Shown here: piece after piece, positions 47,601 to 59,900 of the stretch | Numbering within the stretch: the stretch's first letter is position 1 | How the letters are laid out: each line of letters begins with the position of its first letter | Origin: Undaria pinnatifida | Taxonomy: Eukaryota > Sar > Phaeophyceae > Laminariales > Alariaceae | Direction of reading: 5' to 3' | Length of the DNA stretch: 64,000 bases | Assembly (NCBI GenBank): GCA_012845835.1 | Contig: JABAKD010000027.1 | Location: 16,134,573-16,198,572 of the forward strand | Notes under the pieces: model-generated | The model's input: the letters and a program-made list of their open reading frames with translations, nothing else | What the model was told of the DNA's origin: nothing | Databases searched by the model: none | Made by a program: the position numbers and the translations under genes

Positions 47601-50600
47601 ATTGGTCGGTCTCTTTTATTTTATTTATTGTTAACCTCCGACGGACACTTCCAACACGTTTTACACGTCGTGTGTCGATTTAGCTCAATTGCAATCGCAA
47701 TCCAGCGCTAGCTATTAGTAGCGTGTCCTTCGGTTCCCGTGATCTCGTTCAGGCTAATTCTAATTATGCGAGACGAAACGGAAAACCGAACTGGCATGTA
47801 CTTTTGTTTTTCGTTTGGCCCAGATTCGTGTAGCGGGTTTCGTCTTTTCCAATCTTGGGAGGACGTCGAAGGGACGGACTAAGGAAGGCTTCCTTTGACG
47901 TATGCATAATTCTCAAGCTTTGTCACTCTGCTGGGGCATCACGGACCAACCGCAGGCACTGCGATGTAGTAGCCCGTGCACTCGTAAGAGCGGCGCGTGC
48001 GTGTTTTAACTCATTTTGATCTCGTTGGAACGATTTGGATGGAACAAGACTATTCGTCGTCGTTTTTTCCGCTCCGACCTGTTTGTGTCCCATACAAATT
48101 GGTCGATTCTGGGCGGGTTAATCAGGGTCGAGATACTTGAGAGGAGCTAGTTTTTCAGAGTTGAGCAGGGTGACGGCGTGTCTTAACTAATATCTTTCTC
48201 GTTGGAACGGTTGGAATGGAACAAGACTATTCGTCTTTGTTTGTTCCGCCCCAGCTTGTAGTGTCCGCTGTGAACTGGCCAATTCTGGCAACCGACCCGA
48301 AAATAAACCTCGCTTTTTTTACTATGCGTCGATGGCTGATGCTATACCTTTTTCATAATAATAACCCAACTGACTTTAGCGGCGGAACTGTGCGGCTCGA
48401 CGCTAGGACAGGGATGCCGTGTCGCGGGCAGTGAGTGCTCTTCGCACATAGCGCAAGGCAAGCCTTAGCGCAAGGCAAGCCTTAGAACAAGCGGTGCCAG
48501 CCATCCAAGTGGCACCGTCGGGAGCAATCTAGAAGTTCTGCTGCCTCCGTCGCGGCTCGACGAAGCCTCCTAAAAATTCTTTAATGTGAACATCGGTTCC
48601 ACACTTGTGCCAGAAATATGTCGCGAGAGTCTCGTTCACCACGATGTCTTTTCCCTCGTGAGCCTCCTTGCCAGGCCATGGCCGTATCACGTCGCTCTTG
48701 ACGCGGATGAGTCCTGTGGCGTCCGCATATGCTCCACCCCGTGTTGTTCCATGTACGCCCATATCGCCCTGAGCCTCCAGCAAATATCGCAACCAATTAA
48801 CAGCCGTAAATGTCGTTCCAAGCGGGCCGTTCGGTTCTGCTGCACAAGAAAAACGGGTAGTATTCGAAGCCAGATAGTAAATCTTCCCAAGACCGTTGCT
48901 AATGGCAAGACGGTAGTTTAACAAGAAAAAAACTCTAATGAGTAACGTGCTGAAGATATTGCCCTGCCGTCGCTGTGGGGAAAAAACGACAGAAAAATTT
49001 ATCTGATTATCTTTTAGTCAAGTGGCCCATTTCGCCAATTTTTATCAAGCCTCGGTCAGCGTTGTTCAACAACCACGTTTGACCTTCGATCTCGAGATAG
49101 AGACAACCCACGACCAGCCCTCTTCGTCCAGGACAAGGCCACATGAGCGTAGGTGACAGCGCCGAAGAGCTCGTGTTGCTCCATGTTCTAGAGCGCGAGA
49201 GGTTTGCCCGCGTTGACCTGTGGTGTTTCCCTCAATTGCTGTCAAAAGTTTATTTTTCATCCTTTTGGAGACGATCGAGAGTTTGTGTCTTTGTTTTCCA
49301 CACACCAGCCGCCAAAAGTATTCTTAACAGCATTCTGGTCGGCGCCCGCCACACATGACCAGCTGCAGTGTGAGCACTATACACTACTAATGTACGCCAA
49401 GGGTGAGTCGGAGCTCTTAACGAGCTCGCCACGTTCAGATCTCACGACGCTTGAGTTGATTTAATCAAGAGAAATATGTGGACAACACGAAATCTCACAG
49501 ATTCTAATCCAAGATCTGCTTGATAATTTCTCAAGCAGATGTTGCCCAAGATCGCCGCCAGACATCCTTTTTTGCGGAAAATTGGAAAGTTCCGAACAAA
49601 AAAAAATCGAGCCCATAGACAATCGTCCAGGCAAAGTTTGGCTGGTGTCTTATCTTCGGAAATTAACTTTTTTGCTAAACATCGGCTTGCCATTAGCAAC
49701 GGTCTAAGGTAGCCATTTGCGCACTCTGATTGGCTGAGGGGAATCTTATGCGGCTGAATCAACCTAGAGTCTTTCCAAGACATAGCATTTCGATCCGGCC
49801 GAATGTCTTTCCAAGCACAACATCCAAGCCGGCCAAATCAACCTATAAATAGAGCCTTCACAAGCCACAGCATCCAAGCACATGTCACCCTATAGCCTAA
49901 GGGTTCGGATTCGGGTTCGGGTTCTAGTCGAGTGGTCGACGTTAGGCAGCCCGGCCGAAAACCCCGTAATATGTACCGTCAAGCTTCAGATAGGGCCCAG
50001 AAAAACTTCTCTGGCACTTTTGTTAATCTTTATCTCGTACATTATATACCTGGGTCGGGGTAGGGTGAGAACGTTAGAAGCGTATTCCAGTTGATAGTCA
50101 ATCAGCAGCAATCCTTGAGGCAAGCAATATTGTTCCGCTCCAGGCTCATGCCATTCCAATGTTTCTGGGGGGTTACCCCTGAGAGGGGATTATTTTGCTT
50201 TCATGATGTCCCCTGGTACGTCGTCAATATCGACGCCATGTATTGGTTCCCTTCGTTTCCCTTTCAGCAATTTCAGGCATTATGTAGGTCTCTTTTCAAA
50301 CTTCGTTGCATCGCTCCCTCACCGCACTTGATCGCTATCGGTCTCCCACCCGTGTTTAGCTTTTGATTGCAGTTGCCACCCGCTCTGACCTGCGATCCCA
50401 ATCAACTTGTCTCTTAGAAAATGGACTGCACGTGCACTACCTGGGGTGTACAGGATTGTCACCCTCCTTGATGCTAGTTTGAATTTCCACGAGATTGAGT
50501 TTCCATGAGACTTCGCCTCTGCCGGTCTTACTGCTTACCCGATACCAGGCAGTACGCGCTAACCAAGATGGCACGAGTCAACACTTTCATGTGCACTCGT

Positions 50601-53600
50601 AGAGCCTCAGCTGTACGACTGCTGGCACGACTGCTTAATTATCAGTTTTGGCTTGGTGTGTGCACTGACAGCTGCGCTGAAACCGGCAGTCGGTTTGGTC
50701 CTACTCGCTTTCTTGTGTATGGGTACACGTATGTGCGCGTATTTTTCGGTGTGCCGATCAATCCGAACCTGTGTTTCCGTCACCACAGACATGGGAAGCG
50801 GCGGACCAAGCAGCTCAGGCAATTGAGGCCGCTGGACCAGGGGTTCTGGGTTTCGATATCGAGTGGCAGGTTTCCTTTGTCAAAGGCCAGGTGAGCTTTC
50901 CCCTCCCACGTAACCCTCTCGGTTGTTTTCGTCCTGGCTGAAGCTGAATCTACGACCGAGGTTCTACGGCATCCGACCGAGATTCGTCGAGTTCTCGAAA
51001 TCTCCCAGCGCACACAAGTTGACGATAGTTACAAACATCAATCATCAATCATCAACATCAAATATCGAGTATCAAATATCAAATATCCTGCTGCGTGAGT
51101 TCGTAGTGACTGCTATACTATCTCGAATGTGTACCAGGCACGTCGCAACGACTTTACCTACGATTATATTGTATAACATTAATAGTATAATTTGATTGAC
51201 CATCCGACAACGTCTAAGGTGAGGTCTAACGTAAGTGTCTACAACCAAAAACATGACAAAATAACTAAAAAGTCCCCACGACGAAAATATCAAGCGTAAA
51301 ACAAGGTGCTGTAATTCCCCAAACAATAGCTAGGAATATTCTAGGAATGTTAGATGTGCCCCCATGCTCTCCTGGCTCTATACCCTATCGCGGCATATAC
51401 CATTGTTGCGTCGGCCACGTGTCAAGCGCTCGCCCCTGCCCTTTCCCATATATCGTCGCGCGCAAGAGCTCCTGGCGTCTGCCCCGACGGCGACTTTCCA
51501 GATTATTTTCGGTCTAGTGCAAGGGGCGAGATCCTATAAAGTAGGAAACACGGTGCGCCTATATTTGAGGCCCCAATAAACCGCTTTCCCTTATCGCGGG
51601 GTCTCTTTTAAAAGAGGCTACCTACTGCTGTGCGGTACACCAATAGTCTAATGCAGACCGCACCTGTAACCCTCGATCGCAACAGTCAGGATACAGGATA
51701 CAGGATACAGTAGGGGTCCTCCAACAAGGCGGCCTAAATAAGGAGGCGTCCCAATGTATGGCGGTCAAAATCGGTTGGCGTGACTATTAGTAGGTAATTT
51801 CACTCATGGCTTGGAACGAATATGGTGACTAAGACGGCTTCTACCGATAAGGCGGTCATGTTTGTTTCGCTCTCTATAGTGTATACCAAACCACACCACC
51901 GCCGCACTGGGGGACCCCTACAACAACAACAACAACAACCACAACAACAACCACAACAACAACGACAACAGCAACAACAACAACAACACTATAGCATCAG
52001 CACCATTGTAACAACACTGCAATACTACTATAGTACTATACTAATACTAAACTACTATACTGCTACAGTACCGTTAGTTTTATGTTTGCCGTCTGACAAT
52101 GTGCAGTATCCTCTGTTACCCTTTCTACCATACTGCAGTAGCTATCATGCAATAGCTTCAACTCCAATCAAAAATCAACATGCCCAGAAATTACAAGAAA
52201 ACGTGTTTGCTTCTACTTCGGCTACACTTCAAACGCTCGACCCCGCCCTATCCCATATGCCGTCACGCGCCTGAACCCTAGGCGGCTGCCCCGACGGCCA
52301 CCCTCCAGTTGTGCGCTCCAGAACAAGCCGATGTTGATGCTCCGACTTCTGTCAAGTCGTCGCCTGTCTGGGGCACGGCGTACATCTTCCACCTGATACA
52401 TATCCGGGGGGGGTGGCGACATCCCTCCAGCTCCAGCGACGTAGCTCCCCAAAAAAGGACGGTGGCAGCATGCACGGATGAGTTAGCTTCGAAAGAAGCG
52501 GTGGCGGTAGCATGCACGAACGACTTAGCTTCGAAAGGAGCGATGGCGGTAGCATGCAAGGATGCAGATAAAGAGGTGGTCATTGGGGACTCGCGGCGTT
52601 TGGCTTGCTTGCCGGATGACAAAGAAGTAGTCACTGCGGGGTCGCACCGTGTGGCCTGCTTGCCGGAGTCTTTAGTGCGAGTGCTCTCGGACCCTCGGAT
52701 CTTGCTGGCTGGGATAGGAGTGAACGGCGATGTGTATCGGCTGGAGAAGGAGTACGAGCAGCTCAGAGCGTGTGGAGTCAATGGGGTCGTAGATCTGTCG
52801 TTGATGGCCAACATGAAGGTACGGATCGCGCAGTTTTTCTGTGTGTCCCTTTGCATCGTTGTTAGCGATGGATATCGAACGCTAGTCGACTTCGATAATC
52901 ATATACCAGGTACCCTGGTACTGCTGTGGTATCTGCTGTGCTATCGTTTGGGGTTGTTGCGTGATGGCGTGTTGACTGTTAGTGTCATCTTGTTTGATTG
53001 TTGAATAGGGTGTAGTCGCCAGCCGTCGTCGGTTTCGCAATCGTCGCCCCAAGTCTTCCATACCTCATACCTCATAAGCTGCAAGTCCACCTTGCAGCCC
53101 CGTAGATTTGACATAGCTTCACGACATTAGCATATCATTAACATATCAGTAACTTGGAGTTAACATCACGTTGGCATTATGTTAGCGTATCGTCCACTGC
53201 TGCGGCAACGGTGTCGCTGGCGGTGACGACTGCGGAAGGAGTAGTACAAAACAGTCTCACCGAATATTACACATAGCTAGATCATCTAGATCACCTACAT
53301 CATTTAGATCCTGTACTGACCGTTAGGATATACTGGATCTACCATAGATCACACGGGTACCAACGTGAAACAGGATCTGGACCTCGCAGATCATATACAT
53401 TAGGGATCTATAGATATAGAAAAACGTATTATAGCTCATGAAACAGATTACCATATACATCGTCTGTCCGACGGGTACGATTAATGTTCCTACTATGTTA
53501 ATGTTTTTATCGTCGTCTCTCTCGCGGTGCGTGAGCAGGAGGATCCGGAGTTGCGACGACGCGGAATGTGGTCATTGTCCGACCTATGCGCCCAGGTGCT

Positions 53601-53734
53601 AGACCTAGATTTGGCCAAACCAGACGCGTTGAGAAAGGGAAGCTGGGAAAAACGCCCCCTCAATTTGGACCAGCTCTTCTACGCGGCGGCAGATGCCTAC
53701 GCTGGCTTGAGGCTCTGGCAGGTGCGCATCGTTT

Positions 53735-53819
<85 letters not shown>

Positions 53820-53821
53820 AT

Positions 53822-53867
<46 letters not shown>

Positions 53868-53870
53868 CGT

Positions 53871-53903
<33 letters not shown>

Positions 53904-56900
53904 CGTTGTTGATGTTGTTGTTGTTGGTGTTGTTGTTGTTTTTGTTGTTGTAGTTGTTGTTGTGTGGCTAACCCTCTTTGCAGGAGCACCCATGTTGTGG
54001 GCGAGAATTTCCTTCCAGCGAGTGAGGCGTTCTTTTTTCAGCAGTAAAACGGTTGACGGACTATCACACTGTCGGGCGAAGTTATTGTTATTGTTATTGT
54101 TATTGTTATTGTTATTGTGATTGTTATTATTATTGTTATTGTTATTGTTGTTGTCACTGTTATTGTTATTGTTTGTGACTGCGCTGTAGGGCGACGAATG
54201 TGCACCTGTGGGGATATACAGGGCATTTATTATATGGTATATGATACCTGGTATATGATATGGTATGGTATTATATGATATGGTATATTATATGGTATAG
54301 GATATGGTATTTGCCAATTTAGGAGTCGGGTTTAGCGCCCTGGAAAGCGACAGGTACGGTTATAACAATCTTCCTGGAAGAGCGTGCGACGCCAATACAA
54401 GTATTCATATTATTAATGTAAGAGCTCCGCATGGGTGCCGGCATCATCGCCGGCGCCCATGCGTCGGGTAGGGCAGGGCAGCACTTCGACGAGAAAAAAA
54501 GTTGTAGCTGTCCGATTCAACATTGAACTTTAGAGTAATGTCAAGAGTTTAATGCGAACACGACATTCTAAATATAATAATTTGTTGGTCGTTCGTTCGA
54601 CGGCGCCCATTCTTTGGGTAAGGCAGGGTAGCACTCACTCACTCACTCCACGAAATAAATTGTAGTTATCCAATTCGACATTGGAGTTTATGGTAATGCC
54701 GAGAGTTTAATACGAACATGATATTTTGAAGGCTTACTTTGTCAAAAGAAAAACATACATACAACAGAAGGCAAGAGCATAGGCGAACACACTCTGTTAT
54801 TAAAAGCGCCACCAAGTAAAAGTTAGCCTGCATGAAACAAAAATGAGTGCAGAAATATCGAAAAGAATGTTGAGAACCTGCTTCGTTTCTAGGCGAAACG
54901 AAAGAGGACATGACATCAATGCAAAAGGCATTGGACGGAATGGTTGAACACATTTAATTAACAGAAGGGAAAAAGGAAGGCGCCGTTGATGGTGCCTTGG
55001 AAAGCCCCTCCGTGTTTCCTTCCACAGTAGGCGAATAACTTGCTTCCAGAGAAGCACTAAAAGGACAAATAAGGCATACTGAATGCCCTTAATCCAATTA
55101 TATGTACTTTCAATGTACACAGAACTTGCACTAGAGATATTCTTCACATCTCCTATCGTTTGTTTTCATTTTCATTTTTCTTCTTGGAATTATTGCCCGC
55201 ATTATCACCTCTTGGTCGCTTATGCGACCCCGAAAAAAGAGGCTGAAAATCCCGATTTCATTCGGCTAGTGGGTCAGAGCCTATATCTACAAGCTCGCAA
55301 TCATTTTCGCTGTTTTTGGCTTGCTATTTAATACTCGCTCGCATAGGGCAACAATTCAATTCGGAATACTTGCCCGCATAACCAGCTCTTGGTCGCTTAT
55401 TATACGACCCCCCCAAAAGAGTGGCTGGAAATCCCGATTTCTTTCGCCTACTGGGTCAAAGCCTAACTAAGCTCGCAGTTATTTATGCGGTCGCAATTTG
55501 GCTAGTTATTTGCATATTAGGTCGCGCAACAAAACGATTTTGAGCCCACATCAGGTTGACGTGCAGAGCAAGCACGCTCAGAATGAGAAACACTTGAACA
55601 GCACCAAACGCAAATGTAAAAGGACGAGTTACGAGAGCGATGCAGTTTTACTTGCTCGTGCCTGGGAGAGAAGTTTGCAAATGATGTCAATTTGGAAATT
55701 ATGCCATTTAAAAACAAAACCCCTTGTTTTGTTCATTCAAGCTCTGCAGACGTCAAGCAAAACAAACGCTCGAGAGTGTACAACCCCAAAATTCGAATCT
55801 TTAGCAACTACCTACCGTTTGGAAATGATGTCAATTTTGGAAATTATCACGCTCTGCAGACGTCAAGATCACAACCGAATGCGCAAGAGTACCTCCTCAA
55901 AATACAACACTTTAGCAACTTCTCGCTTGTCTCGCTCAGCCCCCATCCGCGTTTACGTCGAAGTGCGGAACGGATAAGGCAGGACGAGGGTCGTTGGAGC
56001 GGCCCCCCGAAGACCGCACTCGAACGAAGCGATTTGATCGACAAATTCCAGTTTCGAGAATCCCAAACTGAGGCCAAGACGAAAAAAACTCGTGTTCACA
56101 CCCCTGTCCCCTGAAAAAAAATCATTATATATGTATAAATGTGTATCAACGTGCTGCGTGCGTGTGGTACGTCTTCTTGCAGTGCACTCCGGACACACCC
56201 TCCACCCAAGAAGCCCGGGCTGATTTGTGTGATCGATGCTCTGATCGTGACTTTCTTCCGACACGTTTGCACACATGTGGCGGATCAGATCCCTATTGAT
56301 GATGTATGTCTTTGAATGGAAGTCAAACCCCTGGTCCATATGATCTGCGTGGTTTGAATGATGTATCGCATGTTTAACGAGTGAGTTGGACCTGCGTGTA
56401 CTACATACATCTCGCCCAACATACCATAGCGCCAGATGTAGGATCTATATAGCCTACATGGAACTACATTATCTTGATCGTGATCTGTCCGCCGTCTGTT
56501 TGACGACCCGAAGGAATTACCGTGGCAGGCTTGTACATGTGTAAGACCTTTGTCTGGGGAAAGCTGTGAGCAGCAGGTTGTTGCTTGCGGTAACACAAGA
56601 CACCTCGTATTAAGAAATCAGGCTAATAAGAAAGGCTGGCTGATGTTTACGGGAAATAGAATAACCCCGGAAGCCTTTGTACTGAAGTTACGGTAGTTTT
56701 CGTCCTCTCCCTCCCAAGAAAAAAACAAACCCGGCTTGGGTCAGTAGTTCTGCTTGGTACTACTATAGCTGTCCTGCTTTGATCTCTTCTGGATTCGGAG
56801 CGCTGCTTGTTTGCTTCTGATTTTCGCGTTTGTGGCTCGAGTTATGATGTAAATGGTGATCATTTGCGCCCAACCCACAGCCCGTACTTGTGAAGGTTAT

Positions 56901-59900
56901 CCCCTGGTTTCGCAGCAACACAATCAATGCGTGGCCTCGTTTTTTATTTCTGTTTCGCTTACGTACTCATTAGTTTTTGGCCTCCATTATGGCGACTTTC
57001 GGCCCAGGTGATGAAGGCGATGCCGGACCTGCCTATCCTGCGACCATCTACTGGCGATGGCAGAGTTGTCGAGTCCGGAGGCGTGGGACAGGGATCAGCA
57101 GGTGGTTACTGTAGTGCTGAGACAGGCGCTGGCGTTGACGGTAGGCATGGGAAGACCAGTGGTAGGGCGGTGGCATAATATACTCATACCCACACCCATT
57201 CTGCTAGCATATTATTTGCCATTTTGGCGTAATACGGCGGTTTAAGAGCATGAAAGTAGCGTATATGGGCGTGTTTCCGAGCTCAACGAGCAGTTTCGGG
57301 GAAAAGCATGGTAGTATTATTATTTTTCCGTGCTCCAGCTCCTCATTCAGCGAAAACCTTAACCAAATGGGCCACAGAGAAGATTGGTATTAGCCTAGGC
57401 AACGAACACGACTGCATTGCTGGAGGGAGCACATGGCCGACATGACCGACATGACCGACATGACCGACAGTTACTGCTACCGACGAAGATAGTAAATATG
57501 TGGTGGTGGTGTGAAGTGCATACCGTTTTGCATTCAGTCTCCTGGGATGAATGTCGGAGGTGGTTTTGTCGGCACCAAATGGGGCACATTCAGCGGAAAC
57601 GGTGGAGAATGAAATATCTCGTCGCGATCTCTCCGTGGAAGCATCGCTGTGCGTTTGCCCTCTCCACGTTGTCGAGTAAATCACTTAAGAAATTCGTTCG
57701 AGGGGATGTATTATCTTGTGTGTTATGAGGTAGTTAATTCACTCTCTTGGTTAAGATCATGCTGTCTCGTTTTTAATCTCCATTGCCCCGAAGACGGAAC
57801 AAGGGAAAGATGCAGGGAAATATTTCAGAATGTGGCAGCGACCCATCAAGAGGTATCGAGACTCCTATTCTACCGACACTCCTACCACTCCTACCACTCC
57901 TACCAACGGGGACAACCGTGACATCTTTTATTCAGACGGCTCCTGAAACAAACTAGTCGTACTGCAGTACATTCAAATATGTAGCTACTCATGCCGCGTG
58001 CCACGCGATAATGTAGTCCTCTTCAAATGCGTCCCCCTTTTGTTATTCCCTTGGTCAGCTCGACCAGCACTCGGTACCGGCAGGGCTGCCCGACAAGTCC
58101 GATTGCCGCAGTCCAAGCTGGAAACCCACCGCATGTGGTACGAGGGCGGATTGTCGGTCGAGGCGGTAGCGGAGGCACGGTGCATCAAGACTTCCACCAT
58201 CTTGGGATACCTTGCCGGTGAGCAAGCTGTCTCGTTTTAGTATTGTCCGTCCGACATGGTGCAGCGTGGGCTTCCACGTCGAACGTGGATCACTCATCGT
58301 AACACTTCCAACAAGCATCAATGGAAGAAAACCAACGCCAAAAATAAAAATGAAAGGAATCAACTTCTGAGAGCGCCTTGCAGCGTGGGTAGGCGCAATT
58401 CGATGCGAGTCGACGAAGGAAGAAAGGGTCAAATATCAAAATGAAGGCACGTACCGTAGTGGAGGGGGGGGGGGGCGTACTCATTTGTTGCTTGCCATAG
58501 ACATCTGACCTATGACACGCATCCCTTTCGAGACGGAGCACCGTTCCTACTCCTAATAGAGATACCTCCAACATCTGGGCGCTAATTACGCTTCTTCCAT
58601 ATACTACATAGAAACTGTTTGACTATCCTATCCCCGTCCTGTTCCGCTTTTGTCTGCGGCCACCATCTATCTCCTAGGATAGCGATCGTTTTCTCGCTAC
58701 CAGGCACTCTTTAGTCTACCAAGCTCTTCCATGTCACACACGTCTCATTTCCTCCACCCCCGCCTCTAACGCATCCCGTTCCTCCTTGTATATTTCACAT
58801 TCTCCTACTATGTGAGTCCTACTCTCTATTGTTGTGCCACACGGGCACATATTTGTAACCACGTCCTCCTCCTTCCGACTACAGTTCGTGTGTGTAAGAA
58901 ACGTTTCAGAGCCTGCTTCGTGATCCTGGACCTGAGTTACGTCTAGGGAGGGAGATGGAGGGAGATGGAAAAAGAAAAGTGCGAAGGCAATGGGATGCGA
59001 AAAAGGAAAAGAAAAAATGGAAACCTAAACAGGAAACCTATCGTACGGAGTATGCACGAAGTATACCCCTATCTGCTCTGAGTAGCAGTGTATTGTTGTT
59101 GTGGAGGGGGAAGGTATTTGGTGGGATATGAAGAAGACCAAGAGAAACCAAGAAATGAAACCCACAGCATGCACGAAGTCCAGGACTATTGCATTGTGTT
59201 GTTTTCAAGGGCGTCTTTAGTAAGGTATTTGCTCGTGTATGTACTGAGGGGTACCTCGGTACCAAGGTTGGTCGTTTAGGTCATACTCGGGTTGTCTCGG
59301 GTTGCCACCCGGATGTAATTCGATGAAAATCAACGAGCAAAAGAAGCTTAACTTTTGGGAAAGCTGAACCCTATGCGCGGTAAAAATGAATGCATGTACC
59401 GCGGGGGGAAAGGGAAGACGCCCGTGACCACGGCTTGTCCAGAAGGCCTGTCCACAAGGTCGCTGAGGGTAAATCCTCTTACGGATTGAGCTGGAGAGTA
59501 AAAGCAATGGTTTAACATGTACATCCGGGTTCCCCCCCCAGGGTAATACCCCATTAAACATGCACTTGGTTGCTTTCATGAACGCGATACTACTGCGGAA
59601 ACTGTTTCGTTTTCACTCGTCGCGCGTCACAGAAAGTCCGAGCCGTGGCGTTTGTTTGTTTGTTTGTTTGCTGTGTTTTTTTTCCGCCGCTGCCTCTTGG
59701 TCCATGAGCGCGCGAGACAAAAGTGAAGTTTGAACGCATCTGCCGTGGGACCTTGCTCGTGCACGCTTACCCGCGTCAACAAATAATGGCAAGACATTGG
59801 TTTATCCTTAAGTGCATTCTGTGTCCACTCCTTTACTGCTACGACCATTGCCCCGCTCTGTTTTGGTGTATGTGGTGTATCATGCCCTGGAAGTATTGAG

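Noticed and set aside
53984-54025. Alternative final exon of the exonuclease (TTTGCAG acceptor, 13 codons, TGA)
   Set aside because: It would be in phase, but joining 53721 to 57008 continues LRLWQ into VMKAMPDLP as the family does and links in phase to the HTH exons, so the early end is less likely. It could still be a minor isoform.
53527-54120. Very long poly-valine, leucine, cysteine, glutamine and threonine frames
   Set aside because: They are translations of the (TTG)n repeat on either strand. Only the first part (53539-53721) is a real exon.
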